From: Acetobacterium malicum subsp. dehalogenans DSM 11527
Lineage (GTDB): Bacteria; Bacillota; Clostridia; Eubacteriales; Eubacteriaceae
NCBI RefSeq assembly: GCF_000472665.1
Contig: NZ_AXAC01000035.1
Span: 1-51,064, forward strand
Reading direction: 5' to 3'
DNA: 51,064 nt
The position numbers and the translations under genes were made by a program. This document shows positions 1 through 7,527 of the stretch, in pieces. The notes beneath the pieces are model-generated. The model was given only the letters and a program-made list of their open reading frames with translations. It searched no databases and was not told where the DNA came from. Position 1 is the first letter of the stretch; each line of letters opens with the position of its first letter.

Positions 1-112
1 TCTGTTTCTATTTTAGCCGCATTCACCCTCGCGGATGTTTCGGCTGTTTTACAGGTTTTATGGTACTATTCTCTTTTCTATGACCGCCGCTTCTTACTTA
101 AGAAGCTTTTCT

Positions 113-246
113 ATTATATCGTTGTTTCTTCATGTTGTCAAGCTGTTTTTTGAAATTCTTTTAAGTTCATTTCAATGTTTCAGCTGTGTCCGCTGCCTCA
201 CTCGAGACAACTTCATTAGTATACGCTCTTTCACCCCTCCTGTCAA
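113..246 (-). promoter_or_regulatory. Tandem rRNA-type promoters P1 and P2 reading out of the left edge
   Basis: Two near-perfect sigma-A promoters lie on the minus strand. P1 has -35 TTGACA (241-246) and -10 TATACT (218-223). P2 has -35 TTGACA (136-141) and -10 TATAAT (113-118). Both spacers are 17 bp. A 7-bp stem with a 4-nt loop (89-106) begins about where P2 transcripts would start. Two strong promoters about 105 bp apart with no following ORF are typical of rRNA operons, so an rRNA operon just outside the left edge is inferred. No rRNA sequence is visible here. Positions 1-353 otherwise show no credible gene. Confidence 0.65.
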
Positions 247-353
247 CGCTTTTTTGAAAGTTTTTTCAAAGTTTTTTGATTTCTTTCGCATAGCACTGAA
301 TATATGCCTCATTCACCGTTATTCGGACATTTCATCCGACAATTCGTTCTTTT

Positions 354-388
354 AAAAAAGAACCTGGAATCAAATGATTCCAGGTTCT
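354..388 (-). terminator. Rho-independent terminator of ribU
   Basis: On the minus strand a 13-bp perfect stem (359-371 with 376-388) is followed by a run of U residues (complement of the A run 354-359). It lies just after the ribU stop codon. Confidence 0.9.
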
Positions 389-409
389 CTATATTAATGA
401 AAATATTAA

Positions 410-979
410 CTATTTGCTTTCTGCAATCTTTGTTTCTTGTATTTCCAAACCCAGCACCTTGCTGACGGATTTGTAAACAACAAAGGTAATGACTGAATTT
501 ATTCCTGCTTTAATCAGATTAAAGGGAACAATAATCGGAAGGATCATCGGCAGAACCGCTTCAACCGGAATTCCTAAAAAGAATGGTGTGATTGCAATGT
601 TCCATAACGCCATGGTGATTGTCATTGTTACTGCACCAAGTGCCAAACCAATGACCGCACCTTTTCTGGTTCTGTTTCTTTTGTAAACATTCCCGGCAAC
701 AAGCACAAAAGATCCGGTAGCGAAGAAATGCATTAAGATACCAATAATCCCACTGGCCGAGCTAACGGTTACGCCCTGTAACACACAAACAACAGCTGTC
801 AGGATTAAGCCGCCTAATGGGCCAAACATAAACGCACCAATGAAAATGGGAATATCCGCTGGGTCATACTCTAAAAATGGAGCAGCCGGGAATATTGGAA
901 AATGGATTAAATAAACCAATAGTATGGACATTGCTGCCAACACCGCCATTTGGGTCAGTTGTTTTGTCTTGATTTTCAT
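410..979 (-). CDS. ribU: Riboflavin ECF transporter substrate-binding (S) component RibU
   Basis: Membrane-embedded S component of an energy-coupling factor transporter. It captures riboflavin outside the cell and works with a shared EcfAAT module encoded elsewhere. The 189-residue length is normal for the family. The protein has about six hydrophobic segments and the family hallmark FLEYDPADIP near residues 36-45, after a short basic N-terminus. The start is ATG with AAGGAGGA seven bases upstream. An FMN riboswitch with a terminator directly precedes the gene, which independently supports flavin uptake. It forms a single-gene transcription unit with its own terminator. The alternative, an S component for another vitamin, is unlikely given the riboswitch. 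Confidence 0.92.
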   Translation of the reverse strand: MKIKTKQLTQMAVLAAMSILLVYLIHFPIFPAAPFLEYDPADIPIFIGAFMFGPLGGLILTAVVCVLQGVTVSSASGIIGILMHFFATGSFVLVAGNVYKRNRTRKGAVIGLALGAVTMTITMALWNIAITPFFLGIPVEAVLPMILPIIVPFNLIKAGINSVITFVVYKSVSKVLGLEIQETKIAESK

Positions 980-1013
980 AAAAATCCTCCTTCAATTGTC
1001 TGTCCAGTAAACT

Positions 1014-1047
1014 AAAAAGCCCTTGAAAATTTCTTTTCAAGGGCTTT
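1014..1047 (-). terminator. Terminator hairpin of the FMN riboswitch expression platform
   Basis: A 14-bp perfect stem (1016-1029 with 1034-1047) with a 4-nt loop is followed by a U-rich tract on the minus strand, between the aptamer and ribU. FMN binding is expected to favour this hairpin and switch off ribU. Confidence 0.88.
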
Positions 1048-1061
1048 GCGTGCAAAATTGT

Positions 1062-1190
1062 ACGCCATTTCTTTCATCCGGACTATACCGTCGGTTCTGG
1101 ATTCCAACCAGATCGGCCTTTCGGCTCGTGGACTTATCACTTTCGCGCATCACCACCGGTGAGGACTTACACCTCGCCCTGAAACAGACT
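1062..1190 (-). promoter_or_regulatory. FMN riboswitch (RFN element) upstream of ribU
   Basis: On the minus strand the conserved RFN blocks appear in order: CAGGGCGAGGTG, CCGGTGGTGATGCG, AGTCCACGAGCC, CCGACGGTATAGTCCGGATG. The variable arm between them is short. The aptamer is followed by a strong terminator, so regulation is most likely transcriptional, with premature termination when FMN is plentiful. Confidence 0.96.
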
Positions 1191-1198
1191 ATTCATTT

Positions 1199-1228
1199 AT
1201 TATATACCCGGTTGAATTTCTTTGTCAA
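1199..1228 (-). promoter_or_regulatory. Promoter of the ribU riboswitch transcript
   Basis: Minus-strand -35 TTGACA (1223-1228) and -10 TATAAT (1199-1204) with an 18-bp spacer sit immediately upstream of the FMN aptamer. The promoter lies directly behind the corA stop codon. Confidence 0.8.
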
Positions 1229-1247
1229 TGATAATTTTTAGTCATCT

Positions 1248-2177
1248 CTAACTAAACATTTTTTTCTTAAATAGCACAAAGGCAGCCACGCCGGTACAGG
1301 CAACCGAAATCAATACCACACTCCAAAAATTAGGAATCGGTAACCCTTCGACGTTCATTCCGAAAAAACTGGCAATCATCGTTGGTATCGCCATTAAGAT
1401 GGTTAAGGATGTCAGGATCTTCATCACAATATTTAAGTTGTTTGAGATAATCGATGCGAATGCGTCCATGGTTCCGCTGAGAATGTTGGCATAAATATTA
1501 GACATCTCAATGGCCTGTTGGACTTCAATCAGCACATCTTCCAATAATTCCTTATCCTCTTCATAGAGTTTGATAATACGGCCACGCTCCAGCTTTTCCA
1601 AAACGCCCTGGTTAGCTTTCAGGGATGTCGAGAAAAACACCAGACTCTTTTCCAGGTCAAGCAACTGGATCAGTTCCTTGTTTTTCATGGATATATGAAG
1701 TTGCCGTTCAATATCGGTACTCATCCGGTTAATATGACGCAGATAAATTAAAAATCGACTGGCCACCCGGTATAAGATTTGAAATATAAAACGGGTTTTT
1801 AAATTTGTATAGACATTTTTAACGCGTCCTTTTGCAAAATCGTCGATGAGGGTATTGCCCCTTAAACAGACGGTAATAATATTCTCTTCGGTTTGAATGA
1901 TCCCAACTGGTATGGTTGTATAAAGTACCATCTTGGTATCTTTTTCAATCACTGGAACGTCGATGGTGATAAGCGCCTGGTTATTGTCTTCCAGTTCCAC
2001 CCGGGAAATTTCTTCTTCATCCAGTGCGGCTCTCAGGAAATCCGGCTCCACCTCTAATTCTCTGGTGATAAACTGCAATTCTTCTTCCGTTGGATTAACC
2101 ATGTTGATCCAGCTGTTTTTTTCAATGGTTTCAATTTCTTGAATCTTGCCATCAACGGTTTTATAGATTTTGATCAT
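1248..2177 (-). CDS. corA: CorA-family magnesium/divalent cation channel
   Basis: Pentameric inner-membrane Mg2+ channel. The 309 residues comprise a large cytoplasmic N-terminal domain, a long helical stalk (about residues 130-245), and two C-terminal transmembrane helices (about 248-270 and 283-303). The signature GMN sits in the loop between them (SFFGMNVEG), with a basic tail KKKMFS. The start is ATG, preceded at good spacing by AAAGGAGG. The transcript starts upstream of an M-box magnesium riboswitch, then carries a terminator and a 29-codon upstream ORF that stops 15 bases before this gene. Magnesium is therefore the likely physiological substrate. Cobalt or nickel transport by some CorA homologues is possible, but the M-box argues against it here. 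Confidence 0.93.
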   Translation of the reverse strand: MIKIYKTVDGKIQEIETIEKNSWINMVNPTEEELQFITRELEVEPDFLRAALDEEEISRVELEDNNQALITIDVPVIEKDTKMVLYTTIPVGIIQTEENIITVCLRGNTLIDDFAKGRVKNVYTNLKTRFIFQILYRVASRFLIYLRHINRMSTDIERQLHISMKNKELIQLLDLEKSLVFFSTSLKANQGVLEKLERGRIIKLYEEDKELLEDVLIEVQQAIEMSNIYANILSGTMDAFASIISNNLNIVMKILTSLTILMAIPTMIASFFGMNVEGLPIPNFWSVVLISVACTGVAAFVLFKKKMFS

Positions 2178-2192
2178 TGCTTTCCTCCTTTA

Positions 2193-2282
2193 TTAAGAGC
2201 AGCCGATGATCTGTAAGATAATTTGGCCGCTCAGTTTTTGTTCATTTTGTTCAATACGCTTCTCTCCAGGGTCTGCGTCCAT
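2193..2282 (-). CDS. 29-residue upstream ORF (candidate leader peptide) of corA
   Basis: A short ORF runs from ATG at 2282 to TAA at 2193-2195. Its ribosome binding site is AAGGAG with a 9-nt spacer. The peptide begins MDADPGEKR and ends in a hydrophobic stretch (IILQIIGCS). The stop lies 15 nt before the corA ATG, and the corA Shine-Dalgarno sequence fills that gap, so the two ORFs look translationally coupled. The acidic-proline N-terminus resembles the EPDP of enterobacterial MgtL, whose translation aborts at low Mg2+. That parallel is inference. It could also be a plain small protein or a chance ORF. Confidence 0.6.
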   Translation of the reverse strand: MDADPGEKRIEQNEQKLSGQIILQIIGCS

Positions 2283-2360
2283 CCTATCTCACTCCTTTTT
2301 TTGAATTTGTACTAAAGAAAACCATTTTGCAGATTTGCCCATGGTTCTTCCCTTTAATAT

Positions 2361-2398
2361 AGAAAATAAAAAATCTCCACTTTAACAGAGGAGATTTT
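2361..2398 (-). terminator. Terminator hairpin of the M-box expression platform
   Basis: A 9-bp stem (2370-2378 with 2390-2398) is followed on the minus strand by U6-A-U4. It lies between the M-box aptamer and the corA leader ORF, as expected for magnesium-induced termination. Confidence 0.88.
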
Positions 2399-2404
2399 CG
2401 CACA

Positions 2405-2582
2405 GCAAAAATAATGATTCCTCCATTCGTTGAGTTTTGGCACTATACAGCATAGGGCAATGCCCAACTGCATTAAGTAAAACCTTAATTCGATAGTACC
2501 TGTTGACCCATTGGCATCTTTCGATGTTTCCGGGCAGCAGCCATATCTGTATAGGAGCCTCACCTAACAAAAGAAACATTTA
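2405..2582 (-). promoter_or_regulatory. M-box (ykoK) magnesium riboswitch upstream of corA
   Basis: On the minus strand the core M-box blocks are unmistakable: GTTAGGTGAGGCTCCTAT, GCTGCTGCCCGGAAAC, GATGCCAATGGGTCAACAGG, then TTAATGCAG and GCCCTATGCTGTATAGTGCC. The order and spacing match Mg2+-sensing M-box leaders of Gram-positive transporter genes. High Mg2+ should promote the downstream terminator and reduce corA. Confidence 0.96.
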
Positions 2583-2602
2583 ATTTCTTATCATTCTAAT
2601 TA

Positions 2603-2631
2603 ACTATATCTTTTTATCTCCCGGTTGTCAA
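2603..2631 (-). promoter_or_regulatory. Promoter of the M-box-corA transcript
   Basis: Minus-strand -35 TTGACA (2626-2631), a 17-bp spacer and -10 TATAGT (2603-2608) lie directly upstream of the M-box. Confidence 0.8.
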
Positions 2632-2694
2632 TGCTTTTTAGGTTAACCGCAGATAAATGAACCCATCAATTTTTGCCATAAAACAAGACTTTTC

Positions 2695-4089
2695 TTACTC
2701 TCCTGATTCCTCGTTTTTTGGTTCTTCCGTTTCCTCATTATCTAACTCTTCCCCATCGTTACTTTCCAATTCTTCAATCACTTTGCTTTCCAGCGCCGCT
2801 TTCTCCCGGCGTTTTTTTCGGTAAATGACAACACCGAGGATTCCACTGACAACAATAATTGCTCCAAAAATTGCTGCCACCCCGGCGATTACCCAGGGAT
2901 TGGTTACCGGAGGCTTAACAATATTAACCCGTACTGTAGCCACTGCACTTTTATAGGTATTATTGCCTTTGTACTTAACAAGCACCTCCTGCTCGCCAAC
3001 TTCCCGGTCATATTCCAACTCAATATCATCTCTGTCATATTCGATTTTGTTATTATCCTCATCGACGAGATCAAGTTCCAGATCGTCATAAATAGCATCA
3101 TCCAGATTCTCATCATTGTCATCATACTCCACTTCACCAGGATAATCGTTAATAATCAGTGAGCAATCGTCTTTTTCGTAAATGGTTACTGTTTGGGTGG
3201 CCATGCTGTAATTAAATTTTTCATTCCCTTTATACTTAACAGTAACCGGTTGATCTCCCGCTACCCGATTATAGCTTAATTCGATGTCGGTTGTTGTAAA
3301 ATTCACGGGATTATTCTTGCTGTCGACCACTTTAATCTCCAGCGCCGCATAAACGGCGGCATCCAACTTCCCCGGATCTGATTGATATTCTACTAAACCG
3401 GGGGATTTTGCCAGACTAACACTGGTATTTTCCTTGGTCGGGGCCGGTGGATCAACATTTCCTTTGATCTCAACAAAGGCTGTCCCCAAGCTTGGCAGAA
3501 ACTGATTATTGCCCTTGTACTTTACGGTTACATCCTGCTTACCTGGGGCACGATTGTAGCTTAATTCAATATCGGCCGCGGTAAAGCCCACCGGGTTATT
3601 GCCAGCATCAACCACTACAACCCCCAGGGACTGGTATACTGACAGATCCAGTTGGGCCGAATCCCCGGTGTAGGTGACTGCCGGAGGATTGGCACTTAAG
3701 ACCACCCGGGTTTCTGTTCTCGGCACCTCTGTTATGGTAATCCCTCCCGACGCTGAACTGCTTAGATACTGATCATTCCCTTTATAGGTTACATCCACTC
3801 TTTGCGTGCCAACCTGGCGGCTATAATTGAGATTAATCTCATCTTGAGAAAAATCAATCTTATTTGAGTTTCCATCAAGAACAACAATACTTAGTGCCTG
3901 AAATACGGCCTGATCCATCGCCGACTGGGATGGGTTAATGATCACCGCCGGCGGAGAACTGGCCATAGATATGGCGGTTTCCATTTTTTCCCCAACCGCA
4001 GCCCAAATAGCGCCGGGCAACATAAGCAAAGTCAGAGATATCATTAAAATGATTTTCAATAAAGATTTGTCAGACTTTCCATCCTTCAT
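2695..4089 (-). CDS. Membrane-anchored surface protein with four repeated beta-rich domains
   Basis: Function not known. The 464 residues contain a signal peptide (hydrophobic core about 11-30, ending AIWAA) and four copies of an 85-90-residue domain. Each copy carries the pattern LDxAVYxxLxxxVVDxxNN, then DIELSYNR, then VTVKYKGN. A short proline linker (VDPPAPT) follows the second copy. A single transmembrane helix (about 403-425) with a YRKKRREK stop-transfer end precedes an acidic cytoplasmic tail rich in Glu and Asn. The last repeat is strikingly acidic (many DD and ED pairs) compared with the others. The upstream neighbour at 4144-5700 is a close paralogue with five repeats. The gap of 54 bp suggests one operon. 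No LPxTG sorting signal is seen. An adhesive or structural extracellular role is a guess. Confidence 0.8.
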   Translation of the reverse strand: MKDGKSDKSLLKIILMISLTLLMLPGAIWAAVGEKMETAISMASSPPAVIINPSQSAMDQAVFQALSIVVLDGNSNKIDFSQDEINLNYSRQVGTQRVDVTYKGNDQYLSSSASGGITITEVPRTETRVVLSANPPAVTYTGDSAQLDLSVYQSLGVVVVDAGNNPVGFTAADIELSYNRAPGKQDVTVKYKGNNQFLPSLGTAFVEIKGNVDPPAPTKENTSVSLAKSPGLVEYQSDPGKLDAAVYAALEIKVVDSKNNPVNFTTTDIELSYNRVAGDQPVTVKYKGNEKFNYSMATQTVTIYEKDDCSLIINDYPGEVEYDDNDENLDDAIYDDLELDLVDEDNNKIEYDRDDIELEYDREVGEQEVLVKYKGNNTYKSAVATVRVNIVKPPVTNPWVIAGVAAIFGAIIVVSGILGVVIYRKKRREKAALESKVIEELESNDGEELDNEETEEPKNEESGE

Positions 4090-4143
4090 TTTCCTTCTCC
4101 TTATACCATTGCTGGATATTCCGTCAGTACCGCTTGACCGCTA

Positions 4144-5700
4144 TTAATTACTCTGCGAATGTTTTTTACGATAAATCACCACTCCAATAATTCCCAAAAC
4201 AATGACAATGGCACCAATAATTCCAGCCACTCCGGCAATCAGCCAGGGATTATTGGGATTCGGTTGGACAATGTTTACCCGCACTGTCGCCACCGCACTT
4301 TTAAAATAATTGTTGCCTTTGTATTTGACAATAACCTCCTGCTCGCCCACTGCTCTTGTATAATCAAGCTCGATATCGTCCCGATTGAATTGAATTTTAT
4401 TGTTGTTTTCATCCACTACTGTAACGCATAGATCCTGATAAACCGCCTCATCAAGATTTGTCGTGTTATCATCATAGTCGACACTCGGCGGATTTTGCGA
4501 AATAATCAGCGAACTGTCACCCTTATTGGTAATGGTCACTGTTTGGGTAGCGGTGCTGCCGTTAAATTGATCAGTTCCCTTATATTTCACCGTCACCGGC
4601 TGATCGCCCGGTTCCCGGTTGTAGCTTAGTTCGATATCGGTGGTTGTAAAATTGATGGCCTTATTCTTGCTGTCAACTACCTGAATGCCCAATACCTGAT
4701 AAACGGCGGCATCCAGCTTTCCTGAATCGGTGGTGTAGGCTGCTTCAATAGGTGGCTTGGCCAGATTCACGGATGTATTTTCTTTAGTTGGCGCCGGTGG
4801 ATCAACTTTCCCGGTGATTTCGACATTTCCGGTGGCCGTACTTGGCGAAAACTGGTCATTTCCCTTATATTTTACGGTGACATCCTGTTTCCCCGGGGCA
4901 CGATTATAGCTCAAGTCAATATCAGCTGCAGTAAAACTGATTTTGTTGTTGCCCGCATCGACGACGACAATGCTCAATGCCTGATAAACGGCCAGATCAA
5001 GTTTTGCTGAATCACTGGTATAGGCCACAGCCGGAGGTTTAGCCGCAATTGATACCTTGGTATCCTGCTTGCCGGTTATTTGAACCGTGGCATTTACCTG
5101 GCTTGGGTTATACTGGGAATTCCCCTTATAAGCGACAACAACATTTTGCGTTCCCACGGCATGATTATAGGTCAGGACCATGTCGCTTGGTGCAAAATTG
5201 ACCTTATTGGAATCACCATCTACCACTTGAATAACCAGATCATCATAAACTGCTTTATCCAGTGTTGCCGTATCGGCAGAATATCCCACCGATGGGGGAT
5301 TGGCTTTCAGCACCAGTCGGGTATCTTTTTTGGGAACATCATTAATGATAATCGTTCCGGTCGCGGTACTGACTTCATACTGATCATTTCCCTTAAAAGT
5401 GACCGTTATTTTTTGTGTCCCCACCTGGCGGTTATAGTCGAGGGTAATGTCGTCTGAAGTAAAGTCAATTTTATTGTAGTCGCTATCCACAACTACGATG
5501 TTCAACGCTTTATACACTGCCTTATCCAGCTCGGCGGCCGACGCATTAAAGGTTACCGACGATGGCGCGCTGGCAATCGATATTGTCGTTGCCATTTTTC
5601 CATCGACTTCCGCCCAAATGCTCATCGGCAGCATCAGCAAAATTAATGCCGCCATCAATCCTGTTTGCCACAATCGTCCACTTAATTTTTCATTCTTCAT
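4144..5700 (-). CDS. Membrane-anchored surface protein with five repeated beta-rich domains
   Basis: Paralogue of the product of 2695-4089, function unknown. The 518 residues start with a signal peptide (LMAALILLMLPMSIWAE). Five tandem copies of the same 85-90-residue domain follow, each with the VVDxxNxKI, LxYNxxxGxQ and VxYKGNxQ landmarks. A C-terminal transmembrane helix (about 488-510) ends in YRKKHSQSN, and there is no long acidic tail. The third, fourth and fifth repeats are closest to repeats two, three and four of the paralogue, so the two genes differ mainly by one repeat. The start ATG has GGAAAGGAAACG upstream. The protein is likely extracytoplasmic, with the repeats facing outwards. 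Confidence 0.8.
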   Translation of the reverse strand: MKNEKLSGRLWQTGLMAALILLMLPMSIWAEVDGKMATTISIASAPSSVTFNASAAELDKAVYKALNIVVVDSDYNKIDFTSDDITLDYNRQVGTQKITVTFKGNDQYEVSTATGTIIINDVPKKDTRLVLKANPPSVGYSADTATLDKAVYDDLVIQVVDGDSNKVNFAPSDMVLTYNHAVGTQNVVVAYKGNSQYNPSQVNATVQITGKQDTKVSIAAKPPAVAYTSDSAKLDLAVYQALSIVVVDAGNNKISFTAADIDLSYNRAPGKQDVTVKYKGNDQFSPSTATGNVEITGKVDPPAPTKENTSVNLAKPPIEAAYTTDSGKLDAAVYQVLGIQVVDSKNKAINFTTTDIELSYNREPGDQPVTVKYKGTDQFNGSTATQTVTITNKGDSSLIISQNPPSVDYDDNTTNLDEAVYQDLCVTVVDENNNKIQFNRDDIELDYTRAVGEQEVIVKYKGNNYFKSAVATVRVNIVQPNPNNPWLIAGVAGIIGAIVIVLGIIGVVIYRKKHSQSN

Positions 5701-5844
5701 TCTCGTTTCCTTTCCAACTGGTCATAATTCGTTTGTACTGATTATTATCTTATTTACCGACTATTTTAACATATAATCACTGAAAAAGTTTCTTTTTTTA
5801 TGTTAGATTCACTCCTACATCTATTTTATTTAATCCCAGGCACT

Positions 5845-5874
5845 AAAAAAGACCTGCCCCTAAAAACAGATCTT
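5845..5874 (-). terminator. Terminator of the MBG-domain surface protein gene
   Basis: An 8-bp stem with one G-U pair (arms around 5849-5856 and 5867-5874) is followed by seven U residues on the minus strand, 24 bp after the stop codon. Confidence 0.8.
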
Positions 5875-5897
5875 CTTTCTTTAAATTTTATTTTGAA

Positions 5898-7334
5898 CTA
5901 ATCCATTTTTGTTAACCGATTCTTACCAAAGAAGATCGCTCCGGCAATCAGCAACAGTAGCAGTAGCGCAATTCCCATATAGGGTACCGGTGACTCTGCT
6001 TCTTTTTCTGTTGCGCCATTTCCGCCATTGCTGTAATCATTCCCGCCATAGACAGCGACAGCATCTTCTTTCTTAACAATTTCAAATTTATCGGTTCCGT
6101 CAGCCAGGATAATACGGTAATTAGCATTATTTAAGCTCCCTAAAAAAATGTCGTAGCTGCCCACCGCTTCACCGGCTTCGCGTTCTAAGGAGCCAAACAT
6201 TACATCATCAGCATACAGCCCCTTATTAAAGCCATCGCCAGAATCATCCTGCCAGACCGTGTAGGTTAATGCCGGGTCTGCTTCGCCCTGAACTTTCGAA
6301 ACATAAGCCGGGATAACCGTTACCGCAGCCGGGGTAATATCATATTTTTTCTTTGAAACGATTGTTTGATTATTAATTGTATAATTGTCGGCGTTTGTCC
6401 CGTTGATTCCATATAAATAGAATCCGCCTGTTGCCCATACATAATAACTCCCCACATCTTTTTGCTGGATATTAATTTCTCCGTAATAGGGATAAAAATT
6501 CTCAGCGCCAAAAGCGCCTAATTCTTCACCCTGGATCAGATCCGTTTTAATGACCGATAGTTGGTAGTCATGAAGGTTTGGTGTTCCATCATATACCTTA
6601 TCTTGACCGGCAAGAAGAACTTCCACCGGTTTGGGCAAAATATTCGCGCCCAGTGAGATGTCGATACTCACTAATGGTTTCGTCACTTTATTTTCATCAA
6701 CAATGATATAGTTTTTTCCTTTTTCTCCTGAAATTGTCATTTCTTTGAGGATAATCAGGTTAGGATTGACCGGTCTTACATCTTTAAATAAAAAATTGGC
6801 AGATTTGTAGTTAAATACCACCACATTTATATCTGCATCGATAACACCGGTGTTCCCCAATCCCTTTAAGACATTTTCGGGCACACTGGTATTACCATCA
6901 TATATTTTAGCAATTGGCTTTTCAGTGAAGAATTCTGTTGTTTTGAGTTCGACGGGCATAATTTTAATTTCTTTTTTATCATCAATGCTCTGATAGGCTT
7001 CATCACCCCGATATCCTGCAAACACCATATAGGTTCCTGCCGCCGAAGGCGGAATCGCCGATAATGGGTACGCTTCTCCATTTGCCTGAATCCCTTTATA
7101 GGTGATCTCGATCAGGTCAGGATTAAGATCAGGGCCATCAACAGCTGGATTTACGGTCGCCAAAACGTGAGGATTTCCATTATAAACGGGATCGGAAGAG
7201 AAGACAATAAGCGGGATTAATGTTCCCTGTTCAGCTTCGTTTTCTGCTAAAACGCCGATTGGAAAGCATGCCACATTCAAAACGATCGTCAAGACTAGGC
7301 CTAAAAACAGCCTGATACCTTTGGTCTTTTTCAT
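5898..7334 (-). CDS. Membrane-anchored surface protein with YDG/MBG-type domains
   Basis: The 478-residue secreted protein has a signal peptide (about 1-30, ending GVLAE) and immunoglobulin-like modules. The first segment carries VYNGNPHV and FAGYRGDEAY. The next segments have KIYDGNTSV and KVYDGTPNL, the hallmark of YDG domains. A final module has KVQGEADPALTYTV, the hallmark of MBG domains. An Asn-rich linker and one C-terminal transmembrane helix (about 450-470, MGIALLLLLLIAGAIFFG) with a short basic tail finish it. Such domains are common in bacterial adhesins and surface-layer-like proteins. The specific ligand is unknown. It has its own promoter and terminator and lies upstream of two other anchored repeat proteins, which suggests a surface-protein cluster. 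Confidence 0.82.
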   Translation of the reverse strand: MKKTKGIRLFLGLVLTIVLNVACFPIGVLAENEAEQGTLIPLIVFSSDPVYNGNPHVLATVNPAVDGPDLNPDLIEITYKGIQANGEAYPLSAIPPSAAGTYMVFAGYRGDEAYQSIDDKKEIKIMPVELKTTEFFTEKPIAKIYDGNTSVPENVLKGLGNTGVIDADINVVVFNYKSANFLFKDVRPVNPNLIILKEMTISGEKGKNYIIVDENKVTKPLVSIDISLGANILPKPVEVLLAGQDKVYDGTPNLHDYQLSVIKTDLIQGEELGAFGAENFYPYYGEINIQQKDVGSYYVWATGGFYLYGINGTNADNYTINNQTIVSKKKYDITPAAVTVIPAYVSKVQGEADPALTYTVWQDDSGDGFNKGLYADDVMFGSLEREAGEAVGSYDIFLGSLNNANYRIILADGTDKFEIVKKEDAVAVYGGNDYSNGGNGATEKEAESPVPYMGIALLLLLLIAGAIFFGKNRLTKMD

Positions 7335-7385
7335 TGGTTACTTCCTTGTAATATGAATTGTCACTATATTCTGTAGTTTTCTCCA

Positions 7386-7414
7386 ATTATACCGATTTAT
7401 CCCCTGGTGTACAA
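7386..7414 (-). promoter_or_regulatory. Promoter of the MBG-domain surface protein gene
   Basis: Minus-strand -35 TTGTAC (7409-7414), a 17-bp spacer and -10 TATAAT (7386-7391) lie about 50 bp before the ATG. Confidence 0.65.
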
Positions 7415-7479
7415 TCAAACCAGACCATTGTTCGTTTAGAATTTACTTTGTTGTTATTTGTTTACAATCATTACATAAA

Positions 7480-7513
7480 AAGAACAAATAAAACCCACCT
7501 TTACGGCGGGTTT
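7480..7513 (-). terminator. Terminator of the fruKA operon
   Basis: A 9-bp stem with one G-U pair (7491-7499 with 7505-7513) and a following U-rich tract lie 14 bp after the fruA stop. Confidence 0.8.
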
Positions 7514-7527
7514 TTGGAGTCGATTAT

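Noticed and set aside
35-355. Plus-strand ORF of 106 codons at the left edge
   Set aside because: It overlaps the tandem rRNA-type promoters on the opposite strand. It has a Phe/Ser-rich, compositionally odd translation and no ribosome binding site.
2354-2579. Minus-strand ORFs inside the M-box
   Set aside because: The region is a structured riboswitch with all conserved blocks. The ORFs are chance readings through it and lack good start contexts.
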